Shown here: piece after piece, positions 35,893 to 43,839 of the stretch | Numbering within the stretch: the stretch's first letter is position 1 | How the letters are laid out: each line of letters opens with the position of its first letter | DNA from: Altibacter sp. | GTDB lineage: Bacteria; Bacteroidota; Bacteroidia; Flavobacteriales; Flavobacteriaceae | Reading direction: 5' to 3' | Length of the DNA stretch: 64,000 bases | Assembly (NCBI GenBank): GCA_002696485.1 | Contig: NZTP01000066.1 | Location: 1-64,000, forward strand | Notes under the pieces: model-generated | Seen by the model: the letters and a program-made list of their open reading frames with translations, nothing else | Databases searched by the model: none | What the model was told of the DNA's origin: nothing | Program-made: the position numbers and the translations under genes

Positions 35893-36777
35893 ATGCAGGC
35901 AGATTCAAATATTTTACTAATTATAAATCCCATTTCGGGAGCTATTGATAAAGACGGCATTGTGCGCTCTTTACAAGAAGAAGCGAGGCTTCGGAAATTA
36001 CAAGTGCAATCCTTTGTTACCTCGGGAGAGAATGATCTAACCAAACTGAAGCAATTACTTTCCGAAAACCACATGGAGCGAATTATTGTACTCGGAGGTG
36101 ACGGTACCATAAAACTTGCTGCCGAAGCCCTCACCGATCAACCCATTCCGCTAGGTATCCTGCGGGGAGGTTCTGCTAATGGCTTAGCCAATAACCTAAA
36201 GATCCCCAAAAACTTGGATGCACAGATTGCTGTGGCGCTTGGAGATTCCATCGCTCAATTGGATCGCATACGTATCAATGACCAATATTGCCTGCATATT
36301 TCCGATCTGGGCATCAATGCAGAACTTATAAAAAATTACGAAGCTTCCAATATTCGCGGTGCATTAGGATATTTTTTACAGTCCATTCCTACCTTGTTTA
36401 CTTGCGATTATCCCTTTGATTTTGAGATAACGCTGAACGGGGATCGCTTTCAGAAGAAAGGGATCTTATTGGCTATCGCAAATGCACAAAAATTTGGGAC
36501 TGGTGCCACTATCAATCCCGAAGGAAAGGTGAACGATGGTAAGTTTGAAGTGGTTATTTTTAAAAGCCTCGATGTTATCGAGATTCTAAAGACACTTCGT
36601 GATGAAGTAGAACTTCCTGCCGAATTTGCAGAATATTTTTCTACTACCGAAGCGCGCATACAATGCAAGGAACCGGTCCCTTTTCAAATAGATGGAGAAT
36701 ATCAAGACAGTGTTACAAGTATACACGCTACCATGTGTGATACACCGCTAGCGATCGCTGTTCCTGCATCTTGTTGA
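35893..36777 (+). CDS. Diacylglycerol kinase family lipid kinase (YegS/DgkB type)
   Basis: This 294-residue enzyme belongs to the soluble diacylglycerol/sphingosine kinase family, which phosphorylates a lipid alcohol with ATP. The nucleotide-binding element GGDGTIKLAAEAL is at about 66-78, preceded by LLIINPISGAIDKDG (about 8-22) and followed by LGILRGGSANGLANNL (about 86-101), the standard order. The C-terminal beta-sandwich includes LGINAELIKNYEAS and FQIDGEYQD. It is divergent from the App1 phosphatase gene with 66 bases between, so the two may share regulation. The exact lipid substrate cannot be told. A weak hairpin follows the stop. Confidence 0.92.
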   Translation: MQADSNILLIINPISGAIDKDGIVRSLQEEARLRKLQVQSFVTSGENDLTKLKQLLSENHMERIIVLGGDGTIKLAAEALTDQPIPLGILRGGSANGLANNLKIPKNLDAQIAVALGDSIAQLDRIRINDQYCLHISDLGINAELIKNYEASNIRGALGYFLQSIPTLFTCDYPFDFEITLNGDRFQKKGILLAIANAQKFGTGATINPEGKVNDGKFEVVIFKSLDVIEILKTLRDEVELPAEFAEYFSTTEARIQCKEPVPFQIDGEYQDSVTSIHATMCDTPLAIAVPASC

Positions 36778-36782
36778 GAACT

Positions 36783-36801
36783 ATCTTCCAGAGAAGATTT
36801 T
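36783..36801 (+). terminator. Weak hairpin after the lipid kinase gene
   Basis: A 6-bp stem ATCTTC / GAAGAT with a CAGA loop followed by TTTT. Confidence 0.4.
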
Positions 36802-36845
36802 GTATTTCTTATACAAGACCACCCGCTCACTTTATTCATAAATTG

Positions 36846-36853
36846 TATCTTTA
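36846..36853 (+). promoter_or_regulatory. Possible -7 box of the TolB-amidohydrolase gene
   Basis: TATCTTTA, one base from TAnnTTTG, 21 bases before the ATG at 36875. Confidence 0.45.
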
Positions 36854-36874
36854 GCATTCTTTAAACAATTGATT

Positions 36875-39800
36875 ATGCGATTTGTACTCCTATTGATAAC
36901 CTTGACCCTAACATTCAATCTTTCAGCGCAAAGGAAAAAGGATAAAAAGGAAGAGAGCACCTCTTGGAATGTAGCGGCACCCTGGAAAGATTTCAAGTAT
37001 AAACCACACAATTTTACCACTACCGAAGGTACCTGGATGAACTTGGATGTAAGTCCAAACGGTCAAACGATTGTTTTCGATCTTTTGGGAGACATATACA
37101 CCTTACCTGTAACGGGAGGAAAAGCAAAGCCAATTCGTACCGGGATTCCTTTCGAGATCCAACCGAGATTTAGTCCGGACGGCACAAAAATATCCTTTAC
37201 AAGTGACGCAGGTGGTGGTGACAATATTTGGATCATGGATGCAGATGGCAGTAATGTCAAACAAGTTACTAAAGAAGATTTTAGGTTACTTAACAACGCT
37301 GTCTGGATGCCGGATGGCCGTTTTTTAGTAGCCCGAAAACATTTTACTTCGGGGCGCAGTCTGGGTGCCGGCGAACTATGGCAATACCATATTACGGGCG
37401 GAAGCGGACTTCAGCTTACCAAACGAAAGAACGATCAGCAGGATGTGAACGAACCCATCGTTTCATCTGATGGAAAGTACCTATATTACAGTGAGGACAT
37501 GTATCCGGGCGGTTTTTTTCAATATAATAAGGACCCCAACAAGCAGATCTATGTTATTAAAAGGTACGAATTTGCGACCGGAGAAACAACCACCATCACC
37601 GGCGGTCCGGGCGGAGCTGCACGTCCTGCTGTTTCCCCTGATGGTACCAAATTAGCATTCGTAAAACGTGTCCGTACCAAAAGTGTACTCTACATCCACG
37701 ATCTGAATACAGGTGAAGAATGGCCTGTTTTCGATCAATTAAACAAAGACCAACAGGAAGCTTGGGCTATCTTCGGGGTATATCCGAATTTTAGCTGGAT
37801 GCCCAACAATACCGAGATCGTATTTTGGAGTGGTGGAAAGATTCATAAAATCGACATCGAGTCGCTTTCAGTAACCAACATTCCGTTTCAAGTAGATGTA
37901 ACCATTGATCTTGCCGAAACAGTACATTTTACAACCCCTGTTGAAACCGACACCTTTACCCCTAAAATGATTCGACAGGCCGTGACCTCCCCTAACGGAA
38001 AAATGCTTATCTTTCAGGCGCTGGGATTCCTTTGGAAAAAAGAACTACCCAACGGAACACCAACAAGACTTACAACCGGCACCGATTTTGAGTTCGAACC
38101 TGTATTCTCCCCGAATGGAAACGATATTGTTTTCGTTACTTGGAACGATCTTGAGAAAGGTGCCATTTTTAAAATTCCCGCGTCTGGAGGAACTCCAGTA
38201 AAATTAACTTCAGAAAAAGGTATCTACCGTACTCCTTCATTTTCCCCCGATGGCAGCCTGCTGGTTTTCAGAAAAGAAAAGGGAAATATCGATCAGGGTA
38301 ATTCATTTGCCAAAAACACCGGAATCTATACCATGCAGCCAAACGGAAGCAATGTTATGAAAGTAACCGAAGAAGGTGAATATCCGCTGTTCTCTAGCGA
38401 CGGAAAACGTATTTTCCTACAACTAGGCGGTACGTATTTCGGCGATTTGGAAAAAAAATTGATAAGCGTTACTTTGAAGGGAAATGACAAACAAGTCCAT
38501 GTCTCTTCCAAGTATGCAAACAGATTGATCCCCAGCCCCGATAACAAATGGATCGCTTTTACCAATCTTCACAAAGTATTTGTAGCCCCTTTGGTAATGA
38601 ACGGTCAATCCATCGATCTCGACAATAAATCTAATTATGTTCCTGTCTCGCTGATCGCCGAAGATGCCGGGATAAGCATTCATTGGTCTCCGGACAGCAA
38701 CAGAGTGATGTGGACCTTAGGAGATCGCTATTACAGCAACGAACTAAAGAACCGCTTCACCTTTCTTCCGGGTTCACCGGACACGGTTCCCGAACTTGAG
38801 AATGAAGGAATCCCGATTGGTCTAACCGCTTCCGTGGACAAGCCGAACGGAAGAATTGCGTTTACAAATGCCCGTATTATTACTATGGATGGTGATACTG
38901 TTTATGAAGAGGGCACCCTTGTGGTAAACGGTGCTGTTATTGAAGCCGTAGGTCCTTCGTCTAAAATATCGATACCTTCGGACGCGAAGATCTATCCCGC
39001 CAAGGGGAAAACGATCATGCCGGGACTTGTGGATGCACATGCTCATATTGGCGCATTTCGAGATGGGTTGACCACACAGCAGAATTGGCAGTTCATGGCT
39101 AATTTGGCCTTTGGCGTCACTACCGCTCACGATCCTTCAGCAAATACGGAAACCGTTTTCTCACTTTCAGAATTACAGAAAGCAGGCCTTTTAGTTGGAC
39201 CACGCCTCTACTCCACAGGATTCATACTGTACGGAGCCGATGGTGATTTCAAAGCGCTTATCAACAGTTTAGATGATGCACGTAGCAGCATTCGACGTAC
39301 AAAAGCCTTTGGTGCAAAAAGTGTGAAAAGCTACAATCAGCCACGACGTGAACAACGACAGCAAGTTTTGCAAGCCGCGCGTGAAATGCAGATCAACGTC
39401 GTCCCCGAGGGTGGTTCTACCTTTTACCACAATATTACCATGGTGATCGACGGACATACCGGTGTTGAGCACAACATTCCAGTAGCACCTGTTTATAAAG
39501 ATGTCTTGGAAATATGGGGAAAAAGCGGCACCGGCTACACGCCTACTCTGATTGTAAACTATGGAGGATTAAACGGAGAATTCTATTATTATCAACGTGA
39601 TAACGTATGGGAAAATGAAAAACTTCTAAGGTATACTCCCAGAAGCGTGATCGACAGTAGGGCCAGACATCGCACCATGGTACCTGATGAAGAATACCAG
39701 TGGGGTCATATCCTAGTATCTGAAACGGCCAAGGATTTGAGCGATGTGGGAGTCAAGGTGAATATGGGTGCACACGGCCAACTACAAGGACTTGGCGCAC

Positions 39801-40168
39801 ACTGGGAGACCTGGATGCTAAAAGCGGGAGGGATGACCAACATGGAAGCCTTAAAAACCGCCACGATCAACGCAGCACAATACATTGGTGCCGGAAAGGA
39901 TATCGGTTCGCTAGAAACTGGTAAACTGGCAGATTTGATCGTTCTTAGCGAAAACCCTTTGGAGGCAATCGAGAATACGCGTACCATTGAGATGGTGATG
40001 TCTAATGGGCGATTGTACGATGCCGATACCATGAACGAAATTGGCAATCGGCCTCAAGAGCGTAAACCTTTCTACTGGGAGCAGAACAAATACAATCAAG
40101 CTTTCCCTTGGCATGAGGACAGTCATAGTTTTATGGATGGCGGTTGCAGTTGCAGAACACATCAATAG
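36875..40168 (+). CDS. Exported amidohydrolase with N-terminal TolB-like propeller
   Basis: This 1097-residue protein starts with a signal peptide (MRFVLLLITLTLTFNLSAQ). Residues about 45-630 hold a TolB/WD40-type beta-propeller with repeating blades (FSPDGTKISFTSDAGG, VSPDGTKLAFVKRV, FSPNGNDIVFVTW). Residues about 665-1060 form an amidohydrolase domain: the metal site GLVDAHAHIGAFRDG (His-x-His about 718-720) is typical, followed by HNIPVAPVY and VNMGAHGQLQGLGAHWE, and the late SLETGKLADLIVLS. This pairing is common in Bacteroidota and marine Proteobacteria; substrates are unknown, with peptidase-like or imidazolonepropionase-like activity often suggested. The last residues, DGGCSCRTHQ, form an unusual Cys-His tail. 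ATG 36875 is chosen over TTG 36869. Confidence 0.9.
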   Translation: MRFVLLLITLTLTFNLSAQRKKDKKEESTSWNVAAPWKDFKYKPHNFTTTEGTWMNLDVSPNGQTIVFDLLGDIYTLPVTGGKAKPIRTGIPFEIQPRFSPDGTKISFTSDAGGGDNIWIMDADGSNVKQVTKEDFRLLNNAVWMPDGRFLVARKHFTSGRSLGAGELWQYHITGGSGLQLTKRKNDQQDVNEPIVSSDGKYLYYSEDMYPGGFFQYNKDPNKQIYVIKRYEFATGETTTITGGPGGAARPAVSPDGTKLAFVKRVRTKSVLYIHDLNTGEEWPVFDQLNKDQQEAWAIFGVYPNFSWMPNNTEIVFWSGGKIHKIDIESLSVTNIPFQVDVTIDLAETVHFTTPVETDTFTPKMIRQAVTSPNGKMLIFQALGFLWKKELPNGTPTRLTTGTDFEFEPVFSPNGNDIVFVTWNDLEKGAIFKIPASGGTPVKLTSEKGIYRTPSFSPDGSLLVFRKEKGNIDQGNSFAKNTGIYTMQPNGSNVMKVTEEGEYPLFSSDGKRIFLQLGGTYFGDLEKKLISVTLKGNDKQVHVSSKYANRLIPSPDNKWIAFTNLHKVFVAPLVMNGQSIDLDNKSNYVPVSLIAEDAGISIHWSPDSNRVMWTLGDRYYSNELKNRFTFLPGSPDTVPELENEGIPIGLTASVDKPNGRIAFTNARIITMDGDTVYEEGTLVVNGAVIEAVGPSSKISIPSDAKIYPAKGKTIMPGLVDAHAHIGAFRDGLTTQQNWQFMANLAFGVTTAHDPSANTETVFSLSELQKAGLLVGPRLYSTGFILYGADGDFKALINSLDDARSSIRRTKAFGAKSVKSYNQPRREQRQQVLQAAREMQINVVPEGGSTFYHNITMVIDGHTGVEHNIPVAPVYKDVLEIWGKSGTGYTPTLIVNYGGLNGEFYYYQRDNVWENEKLLRYTPRSVIDSRARHRTMVPDEEYQWGHILVSETAKDLSDVGVKVNMGAHGQLQGLGAHWETWMLKAGGMTNMEALKTATINAAQYIGAGKDIGSLETGKLADLIVLSENPLEAIENTRTIEMVMSNGRLYDADTMNEIGNRPQERKPFYWEQNKYNQAFPWHEDSHSFMDGGCSCRTHQ

Positions 40169-40290
40169 CGTATAGTGAAATTCAGTTTGGAGGTTCTGTG
40201 GCAATGTCACAAGATGCGGTAATTGCTTATATCTTTAAAAAGTCAATTTCACACTTAAGTTAGTTATCAATATACCTAGATAGGGTATAA

Positions 40291-40318
40291 AAAAAGACCC
40301 CGATATCGAGGTCCTTTT
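40291..40318. terminator. Bidirectional terminator between convergent genes
   Basis: AAAAAGACC is mirrored by GGTCCTTTT around a CCGATATCGA apex with one internal mismatch and a one-base bulge. It lies between the amidohydrolase and fasciclin genes. Confidence 0.7.
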
Positions 40319-40341
40319 CATTTGCTGTTTAGAATATCAGT

Positions 40342-40971
40342 TTAGTTCTTAGGCATTACTACCTTGTCGATCGCATGGATCACACCGTTTGAAGCGTCCA
40401 CATCTGCCATAACAACAGTCGCTGTTCCACCTTTTGCATCTTTAACCATTACCTTATCACCACTAAGTGACAATACAAGGTTTTCTCCCTGCAACGTAGT
40501 TACATTGTATTTGTTGTTATTTTCTTGAATGGCTTTTACAACCGCATCGGCTTTCCATTCTCCCGAGACTACGTGATATTTCAATAAATTTTGAAGCTGT
40601 TCTTTATTCTCCGGCTTCATCAAATTATCCAAAGTAGCCTGTGGTACTTTCGCAAAAGCATCGTTGGTAGGAGCAAATACTGTATACTCACCTTCTTCCA
40701 TAAAGGTTTGAGCTAGTTCGGCAGTTTTTAAAGCTGTAACGAGCGTAGAGAAATTTTCGTTCCCCATAGCGATACCGGCAATAGAGTTCTTCTCCATTTC
40801 CATTTTCGCCATTTTAGCTTCTTCTTCAGCTTTTTCGGCAGCCATTTTAGCTTCCATTTCCATTTTTTCAGCCTCAGCCTTCGCTTCAGCCTCTTTTTTC
40901 TTAGAGTCATCACAAGATGCAAAAAGCATTCCTACAACTGCTAAGGACAATAACATTGATTTAAATTTCAT
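40342..40971 (-). CDS. Fasciclin domain lipoprotein
   Basis: This 209-residue lipoprotein has the lipobox FASC with Cys20, then a remarkable 40-residue charged helix made almost only of Glu, Lys, Ala and Met (about 24-60, EAEAKAEAEKMEMEAKM and onward), probably a single long helix or coiled coil acting as a spacer from the membrane. The fasciclin (FAS1) domain follows at about 65-207, with the H1 box TVFAPTNDAFAKVP (about 106-119) and the H2 box NGVIHAIDKVVMP (about 195-207). FAS1 domains mediate adhesion between cells and to polysaccharide. It has its own promoter and terminator. Confidence 0.93.
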   Translation of the reverse strand: MKFKSMLLSLAVVGMLFASCDDSKKKEAEAKAEAEKMEMEAKMAAEKAEEEAKMAKMEMEKNSIAGIAMGNENFSTLVTALKTAELAQTFMEEGEYTVFAPTNDAFAKVPQATLDNLMKPENKEQLQNLLKYHVVSGEWKADAVVKAIQENNNKYNVTTLQGENLVLSLSGDKVMVKDAKGGTATVVMADVDASNGVIHAIDKVVMPKN

Positions 40972-40993
40972 AACGTTGATTTTTTGTTTGAGT

Positions 40994-41001
40994 CAAATGT
41001 A
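40994..41001 (-). promoter_or_regulatory. -7 box of the fasciclin gene
   Basis: Read on the minus strand, TACATTTG is a perfect TAnnTTTG, 22 bases before the ATG at 40971. No clear -33 TTG. Confidence 0.55.
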
Positions 41002-41146
41002 CCTCTAGTATTGTGAATATTGTATTAAAGCCGAATTAATTATATGTTAAATCTTCCTTAAACGCCAAACCGCTTATCGCAACGAAAACAGCCAATTAGA
41101 CGGTTAAAAATAACCTAAAGTTAAAAATTTTCATTTTCGAAATTTG

Positions 41147-41154
41147 TATCTTTA
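41147..41154 (+). promoter_or_regulatory. Possible -7 box of the BON-LysM gene
   Basis: TATCTTTA, one base from consensus, 26 bases before the ATG at 41181. Confidence 0.45.
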
Positions 41155-41180
41155 AAAAATCAACTTAAAAAAAGGAAAAC

Positions 41181-41558
41181 ATGGTTAAAGCAAAGTATCA
41201 AAGCGTACTCGATCTGGGTGAAAAATTAAAGATCCAAAACGGAGATGTTCAAGTGAAAGGAAATACCTTGGAAGTACGCGGGGTGGCAAATACGCAATAT
41301 GACAAAGACCGTCTGTGGGATGAGATAAAACGTGTGGGCGGTGAGAATCCAAATGACATCATGGCCGATATCAAGGTGGCAGATACAACAGTGTATGCAC
41401 GTCATACTGTTAAGAGTGGCGAATCCCTTAGCAAAATATCTAAGCATTACTACGGGGATCCTATGAAGTACAACGCTATCTTTGAAGCGAATCGGGATCA
41501 GTTAAAGAATCCTGACATGATCCATCCAGGACAAGAACTGGTCATTCCAAAACAATAA
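41181..41558 (+). CDS. BON-LysM protein (Kbp/YgaU-like)
   Basis: This 125-residue protein pairs a short BON-like domain (about 5-67, with NTLEVRGVANTQYDKDRLWDEIKRVGG) with a LysM domain (about 73-124: RHTVKSGESLSKISKHYYGD and IHPGQELVIP). The architecture is that of Kbp (YgaU) of E. coli, a cytoplasmic potassium-binding protein of 149 residues; the present protein is shorter at the N-terminus. No signal peptide is present, so a cytoplasmic location is likely despite the LysM. An intrinsic terminator lies 24 bases after the stop, so it is transcribed alone. Confidence 0.88.
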   Translation: MVKAKYQSVLDLGEKLKIQNGDVQVKGNTLEVRGVANTQYDKDRLWDEIKRVGGENPNDIMADIKVADTTVYARHTVKSGESLSKISKHYYGDPMKYNAIFEANRDQLKNPDMIHPGQELVIPKQ

Positions 41559-41582
41559 TTCTTTAAAATAATGTATTTTAAG

Positions 41583-41607
41583 ACTGCCGTTTTACGGCAG
41601 TTTTTTT
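41583..41607 (+). terminator. Terminator whose T-run abuts the next start codon
   Basis: The 8-bp stem ACTGCCGT / ACGGCAGT with loop TTT is followed by seven Ts, and the ATG of the TauE gene begins at the next base (41608). Confidence 0.92.
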
Positions 41608-42372
41608 ATGGCTGAGTTTTTCGCAGATATACAATTTTGGTTGCTTGCAGTACTTTTTATATTGGGGGCTGCCGCATTTACGCTCTCAACTGTTAGTGGA
41701 GGCGGTGGTGCATTGATGCAAATTCCAATCCTGAACTTTCTTATTGGAACCTCTCAAACAGCGCCGGTACTAAATTTGGGTACTATGATAAGCCGCCCGT
41801 CGCGGATCATCATTTTTTGGAAACACATTGTATGGAGTGTCTTCTGGTATTATGTTCCTGCAGCCATGGCAGGTGCCATCCTTGCGGCCTGGCTATTCAC
41901 AGAAGCAAATATTGTTTGGATACAGATTGTAGTGGGACTTTTTCTGATGAGTACCTTTTTCCAATATCGCTTCGGAAAAAAAGAACGTTCCTTCCCTGTA
42001 CGGCACTGGTATTTCATTCCATTGGGTTTCTTCATCTCTATTATAGGAACTTTTACCGGCGGGATGGGCCCTATCTTAAATCCGTTTCTACTCAACGCGG
42101 GAATCGAAAAAGAGGAACTCGTAGGCACCAAGGCGGCTCAGGCTTTTTTCTTGGGGCTGGCTCAAATAGGCAGCTATACCTACTTCGGTTTACTCTCCAA
42201 AGAACTTTGGATCTATGGCATTGCCCTTGGACTTGGAGCAACTTTAGGTAATCTCTTCGGAAAGATTCTCCTTAAGCGCATGAGTAAACTTGCTTTTAGA
42301 AAGTGGGTCATCACTATCATGGTTATAAGCGGATTAGTCCTTTTGGTTCAGGCTTTGAACGAGCTTTTATAA
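41608..42372 (+). CDS. Sulfite exporter TauE/SafE family permease
   Basis: This 254-residue inner-membrane protein has about seven or eight helices and belongs to the TauE/SafE (DUF81) family, anion exporters for sulfite, sulfoacetate or similar organic sulfonates. The N-terminal helix with FTLSTVSGGGGALMQIPIL (about 25-43) and the second-half helix with GTFTGGMGPILNPFLL (about 149-164) are the duplicated family signatures. The start is the ATG at 41608, because the first signature helix begins within ten residues, but this ATG immediately follows the U-run of a terminator hairpin, leaving no leader. Regulation by readthrough or antitermination is therefore possible. The gene ends head-on with the AAA ATPase gene, overlapping it by six bases. 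Confidence 0.88.
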   Translation: MAEFFADIQFWLLAVLFILGAAAFTLSTVSGGGGALMQIPILNFLIGTSQTAPVLNLGTMISRPSRIIIFWKHIVWSVFWYYVPAAMAGAILAAWLFTEANIVWIQIVVGLFLMSTFFQYRFGKKERSFPVRHWYFIPLGFFISIIGTFTGGMGPILNPFLLNAGIEKEELVGTKAAQAFFLGLAQIGSYTYFGLLSKELWIYGIALGLGATLGNLFGKILLKRMSKLAFRKWVITIMVISGLVLLVQALNELL

Positions 42373-43833
42373 CCCGCTGATATAGCTTCCGTAGAGATCT
42401 TTAAAGCGAACGCCGTCACTAAGATTGTACTTGCTCAACTTCTTGAATTCGACCAATCCCCACAGAATAAATTCTTTAAAAAAAGGCTTGTCCTCATTAG
42501 GAATATCCGGCGCGTACGTAGCTAACAAATCTTCCAATGGAGCAATACGATCTAATTGAGCTCTGTAGGCTTCATTTGAAAGAGAATCAAGTAACTCGAA
42601 ACCGCTCTCTTCAAAGAACCACGCAACGGTTGCACTATAAGGATCCGGATCACCTTCCTTTTGAAGTTTTTCAATTTTGGGAAAATATTCTAAGAACTGA
42701 CTTCGAATAGCATTTGATATAAGCTGCCGCGCCACGTGAGAAGCTCCTTCCTGTTCACCTTCATACACCAATTCCACTTTCCCTGTGATCGCAGGAATGA
42801 TACCCATAAAATCACTCAGTCGAACGGTGGTATTGGTAGCTCCGCTTTGTAGTGCCCTTCGTTCTGCAGTACTCAATAAATTTTCGAAAGCAGTAATACT
42901 CAAGCGTGCGCTCACGCCACTTTTTGCATCTACAAATTCACTTTCACGAGCTTCAAAACTTATTTGTTCTAGAATATCTTTGGCAAGTTCGGGTACGTAG
43001 ATATGCTGTTTTTCTCCGGCAGCTCCGGAGGTTTCTTGTTGCGTGATCGTGCGTGCAATATGAATATCTTCGGGATAGTGTGTTAATATCTGAGAGCCTA
43101 TCCGATCCTTCAGGGGTGTTACGATGCTACCTCTATTGGTATAATCTTCAGGATTGGCAGTAAACACAAACTGTATATCCAGAGGCAAGCGCAGCTTGAA
43201 TCCACGAATCTGGACATCCCCTTCCTGTAAAATATTGAATAATGACACCTGAATGCGCGCTTGCAGATCGGGTAGTTCATTGATAACATAAATACAACGG
43301 TTCGCTCTGGGGATCATTCCAAAGTGAATCACACGGTCATCGGCATATGTAAGTTTTAAATTTGCAGCCTTTATTGGATCGACATCTCCTATTAGATCGG
43401 CCACAGTAACATCCGGCGTTGCAAGTTTTTCGGCAAAACGATCGTCACGATGCAACCATGAGATAGGTGTATTGTCACCTTTCTCTTGCAGCAATTCCTT
43501 AGCATATCTGGAAATAGGTGCAAACGGATCGTCGTTGATCTCACTACCTTCTACAACAGGAATGTATTCGTCCAAAAGTTGGACCATTTGACGAGCCAAG
43601 CGTGTTTTTGCTTGTCCGCGTAAGCCTAACAAATTGATGTTGTGTTTGGACAAGATAGCACGTTCCAATTCAGGTATCACGCTGTATTCATAACCATGGA
43701 TTCCGTGGAATGTGGTTTCTTTCTTCATTAATTTCTGAAGAAGGTTTTGTCGTAATTCATCTTTAATTAAACGATGTGTGTATCCCGCTTTTTTTAATTC
43801 TCCGAAGGTTCTAATATTTTCTAATTTCATCAT
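42367..43833 (-). CDS. MoxR-like AAA ATPase (magnesium chelatase ChlI-type)
   Basis: This 488-residue cytoplasmic AAA+ protein resembles the ChlI/BchI subunit of magnesium chelatase and MoxR chaperones. Walker A reads GLRGQAKT (70-77), where Ala replaces the last Gly of the usual GxxGxGK. The Walker B strand reads CIYVINELPDL (about 180-190), with Asn where Asp is expected. Sensor-1-like VFTANPED follows at about 235-242 and the arginine-finger region LKDRIGSQI at about 251-259. ATP hydrolysis may therefore be altered. The partner VWA gene lies 6 bases upstream, the standard pair in which the ATPase remodels targets presented by the VWA protein. Real magnesium or cobalt chelation is unlikely without other cofactor genes nearby. 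Overlaps the TauE stop. Confidence 0.88.
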   Translation of the reverse strand: MMKLENIRTFGELKKAGYTHRLIKDELRQNLLQKLMKKETTFHGIHGYEYSVIPELERAILSKHNINLLGLRGQAKTRLARQMVQLLDEYIPVVEGSEINDDPFAPISRYAKELLQEKGDNTPISWLHRDDRFAEKLATPDVTVADLIGDVDPIKAANLKLTYADDRVIHFGMIPRANRCIYVINELPDLQARIQVSLFNILQEGDVQIRGFKLRLPLDIQFVFTANPEDYTNRGSIVTPLKDRIGSQILTHYPEDIHIARTITQQETSGAAGEKQHIYVPELAKDILEQISFEARESEFVDAKSGVSARLSITAFENLLSTAERRALQSGATNTTVRLSDFMGIIPAITGKVELVYEGEQEGASHVARQLISNAIRSQFLEYFPKIEKLQKEGDPDPYSATVAWFFEESGFELLDSLSNEAYRAQLDRIAPLEDLLATYAPDIPNEDKPFFKEFILWGLVEFKKLSKYNLSDGVRFKDLYGSYISGL

Positions 43834-43839
43834 TTTCCG

